DNA from: an uncultured Erythrobacter sp.
GTDB taxonomy: Bacteria; Pseudomonadota; Alphaproteobacteria; Sphingomonadales; Sphingomonadaceae
Reading direction: 5' to 3'
NCBI RefSeq assembly: GCF_947492365.1
Contig: NZ_CANLMB010000002.1
Span: 62,001-126,000 of the forward strand
DNA length: 64,000 nt
Part shown: in pieces, positions 62,237 through 64,000 of the stretch
How positions within the stretch are numbered: the first letter of the stretch is position 1
Layout: the number at the start of each line of letters is the position of its first letter
The notes under the pieces: generated by a model
Database searches by the model: none
What the model was told of the DNA's origin: nothing
The model's input: the letters and a program-made list of their open reading frames with translations, nothing else
Made by a program: the position numbers and the translations under genes

Positions 62237-64000
62237 ATGCTTGGGTCCAATCTTTCCGATATTGCGGAAAGGCGTGTCGCCGCGTTGCTGAACGCAGGGA
62301 TAGACATTGCCTCGCGCAGCATGAACTGGCCCCGCCCGGCCAAACGGCTGGCGGTGATGGCGCTGGATGCGATGCTGTGCGCGATTGCGGTGTGGATCGC
62401 ATTCTCGCTGCGGATCGGAGACTTGCAGGCACCCAACAAGGCGCTGCTCACTTTTACCGGAGCGATGCTGTGCCTGTGGTATCCGATTGCGCTGCTGCGC
62501 GGCGTTTACAGCGCGATCTTCCGCTTTTCCGGCCGCGGGGCAATCATCGGCCTTACTCTGGCGGTCAGCCTGCTGACGGTGCCGATGGCGGTGCTGTTCA
62601 TGGCCATCCCGCAAGACGGCGTGCCGCGCACAATGGCGATCCTCGGGCCGATTGTGTTCTTCCTGCTGGTCGCTCTGTCGCGGATCGTCGGACGCTATGT
62701 GCTGGTCGATCTGTTTAACGCCCGCAGCGCCGGTGACATGCGCAAACATGTGGTGATCTACGGTGCGGGAGCGACCGGACAGATGCTGGCGAGCGCGCTC
62801 GGGGTGGAATCGGGCATGCGGGTGATCGGCTTCATCGACGATGACCGGGCAAAGTGGGGGCGGCTGCTCGATGGCAGGCGCGTCTATCGCAGCGCGCAAG
62901 TGGCCGACCTGGCGCGGCGGCGCGGGGTGACGGACATCGTACTGGCGATGTCGGAAATCAGCTTTTCACGGCGCAAGCAGATTATCGCCGCGCTCGAGCC
63001 GCTGTCAGTCAATGTCCAGACTTTGCCACCGATGCGCGATCTGATGGCGGGCCGGATCAGCGCCGATGCACTGCGCCCGATAGAGGTTGAGGACCTGTTG
63101 GGGCGCCCTGTGGTGCCCCAACATGGTGATCTTCTCGCGCGGCAGGTGCGCGGCAAGCTGGTGATGGTTACCGGCGCAGGCGGCTCTATTGGCAGCGAGA
63201 TTTGCCGCCAGATCCTCGCCCAGCGCCCCGCCGGTCTGGTCATGGTAGAGGCCAATGAATTCGCGCTGTTCCAGATCGAGCGCGAGCTGGACGCCGCTTT
63301 GGTGAAGGCGGGTGAAGCGGCAAGGCCCGCTCTCTATGCCCGCCTAGCCGATGTCTCGAACCCAGCGGCGGTCGCGCGGCTGTTTGCCGAATTTTCTCCG
63401 CAAACGATCTTCCACGCCGCCGCCTACAAACATGTCCCCTTGGTCGAGGACAATGTGGTCGAGGCAGTGCGCAACAATGTGATGGGCGCGCGGCTGATGG
63501 CGCGCGGCGCGCTGGGCTGCGGCAGCGAGCGCTTCGTCCTTATCAGCACCGACAAAGCCGTCCGCCCGCCCAATGTGATGGGCGCAAGCAAGCGGATGTG
63601 CGAGATCATCTTGCAGGATCTCGCGCGGCGTTCCGGGCGCAGCCTGCAGGCCAAGACCGTGTTCTCGATGGTGCGCTTTGGCAATGTGCTGGGGTCGAGC
63701 GGGTCGGTCGTCCCGATCTTCCGCCGCCAGATCGAAGCGGGCGGCCCGATCACTGTCACCCACCGGGAAGTCACGCGCTACTTCATGACCATCTTCGAGG
63801 CTGCGCAGCTGGTGATTCAGGCCGGCGCGATGGCGCGCGGGGGTGAGGTGTTCCTGCTCGATATGGGCGAGCCGGTGAAGATCTGGGATCTGGCGCGCAG
63901 CATGGTCCGCCTCGCCGGTTTGAGCGTGCGCGATGCGGATAATCCGGCAGGCGATATCGAGATTGTCGAACATGGCCTGCGTCCGGGCGAGAAGCTCTAT
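62237..64000 (+). CDS. FlaA1/CapD/WbpM-like nucleotide-sugar dehydratase, 3' truncated by window
   Basis: 588 codons are visible and the end is outside the window. Four N-terminal membrane helices (to about residue 150) are followed by a CoA-binding-like domain (VVIYGAGATGQM; GFIDDDRAKWG). The extended-SDR catalytic domain begins at about 312 with TGAGGSIGSE. FHAAAYKHVPLVEDN, STDKAVRPPNVMGASKR and FSMVRFGNVLGSSGSVVP match WbpM/CapD; Met stands where YxxxK has Tyr, as in WbpM. It likely is a UDP-GlcNAc 4,6-dehydratase for surface glycan synthesis. The start codon has a weak site in an AT-rich leader. Confidence 0.93.
   Translation, partial: MLGSNLSDIAERRVAALLNAGIDIASRSMNWPRPAKRLAVMALDAMLCAIAVWIAFSLRIGDLQAPNKALLTFTGAMLCLWYPIALLRGVYSAIFRFSGRGAIIGLTLAVSLLTVPMAVLFMAIPQDGVPRTMAILGPIVFFLLVALSRIVGRYVLVDLFNARSAGDMRKHVVIYGAGATGQMLASALGVESGMRVIGFIDDDRAKWGRLLDGRRVYRSAQVADLARRRGVTDIVLAMSEISFSRRKQIIAALEPLSVNVQTLPPMRDLMAGRISADALRPIEVEDLLGRPVVPQHGDLLARQVRGKLVMVTGAGGSIGSEICRQILAQRPAGLVMVEANEFALFQIERELDAALVKAGEAARPALYARLADVSNPAAVARLFAEFSPQTIFHAAAYKHVPLVEDNVVEAVRNNVMGARLMARGALGCGSERFVLISTDKAVRPPNVMGASKRMCEIILQDLARRSGRSLQAKTVFSMVRFGNVLGSSGSVVPIFRRQIEAGGPITVTHREVTRYFMTIFEAAQLVIQAGAMARGGEVFLLDMGEPVKIWDLARSMVRLAGLSVRDADNPAGDIEIVEHGLRPGEKLY

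Overview
The window looks like chromosomal DNA of an alphaproteobacterium in the order Sphingomonadales, most likely an Erythrobacteraceae member. The grounds are a uniformly GC-rich, densely packed gene set, a SciP/DUF1153 CtrA-inhibitor gene, a DUF3035 (BamF-type) lipoprotein gene after lspA, an FlbT-like protein, and a spread of sphingomonad-style oxidoreductase genes. The taxonomic call rests on gene content and sequence style only; no database search was possible.

Region 1 (1 to about 25,000) is a large catabolic block. In order it holds a SnoaL-like 3' end, an ABM-fold protein, two MDR/CurA-type oxidoreductases flanking a single-subunit molybdopterin oxidoreductase, a ThuA protein, a limonene-epoxide-hydrolase-fold protein, a cytochrome P450, an acyl-CoA dehydrogenase, a DUF35 protein overlapping a thiolase-fold partner, an SDR, a second ThuA protein, a second acyl-CoA dehydrogenase and a dienoyl-CoA-reductase-like SDR. 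After these come a convergent acyl-CoA ligase, a LuxR-type regulator without a luxI, a VOC protein, a Rieske oxygenase, and further SDR/NmrA/NTF2 proteins. The block ends with a thiamine-dependent E1alpha/E1beta pair followed by a stand-alone lipoyl domain. Read together, the genes suggest hydroxylation (P450, Rieske, molybdoenzyme), CoA activation, heteromeric acyl-CoA dehydrogenation, and retro-aldol or thiolytic side-chain cleavage of a bulky isoprenoid, steroid-like or alicyclic substrate. The substrate is unknown and this is the best candidate for an undescribed system.

Region 2 (25,000 to 45,400) is mostly housekeeping. It contains a tRNA-Thr gene with a clear promoter, gpmA, purEK, folA, an M19 dipeptidase gene, ribF, a GDPD gene, ileS, lspA, a BamF-like lipoprotein gene, a CBS/CorC protein, an OmpA-family lipoprotein gene, a cysQ-type phosphatase gene, sucC without an adjacent sucD, and etfBA behind a perfect 14-bp palindrome. 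It also has tandem exported proteins with TonB-like C-termini and an FlbT-like gene.

Region 3 (45,400 to 64,000) holds a DUF445 protein, an RND permease with extra membrane segments and its adaptor, a GlsB/YeaQ protein, sciP, mnmA, a beta-lactamase-fold hydrolase, a PhzF protein, pdxH, a DnaJ-family protein, a BrkB protein and fabI. It ends in the start of a surface-polysaccharide locus: an epimerase, a phosphoglycosyl transferase and a truncated FlaA1/CapD dehydratase.

A family of hairpin-containing intergenic repeats occurs at about 16.9-17.1, 25.1-25.3 and 35.7-35.8 kb. Two members share an exact 48-nt segment in inverted orientation and bracket the 8-kb Rieske/E1/lipoyl block.
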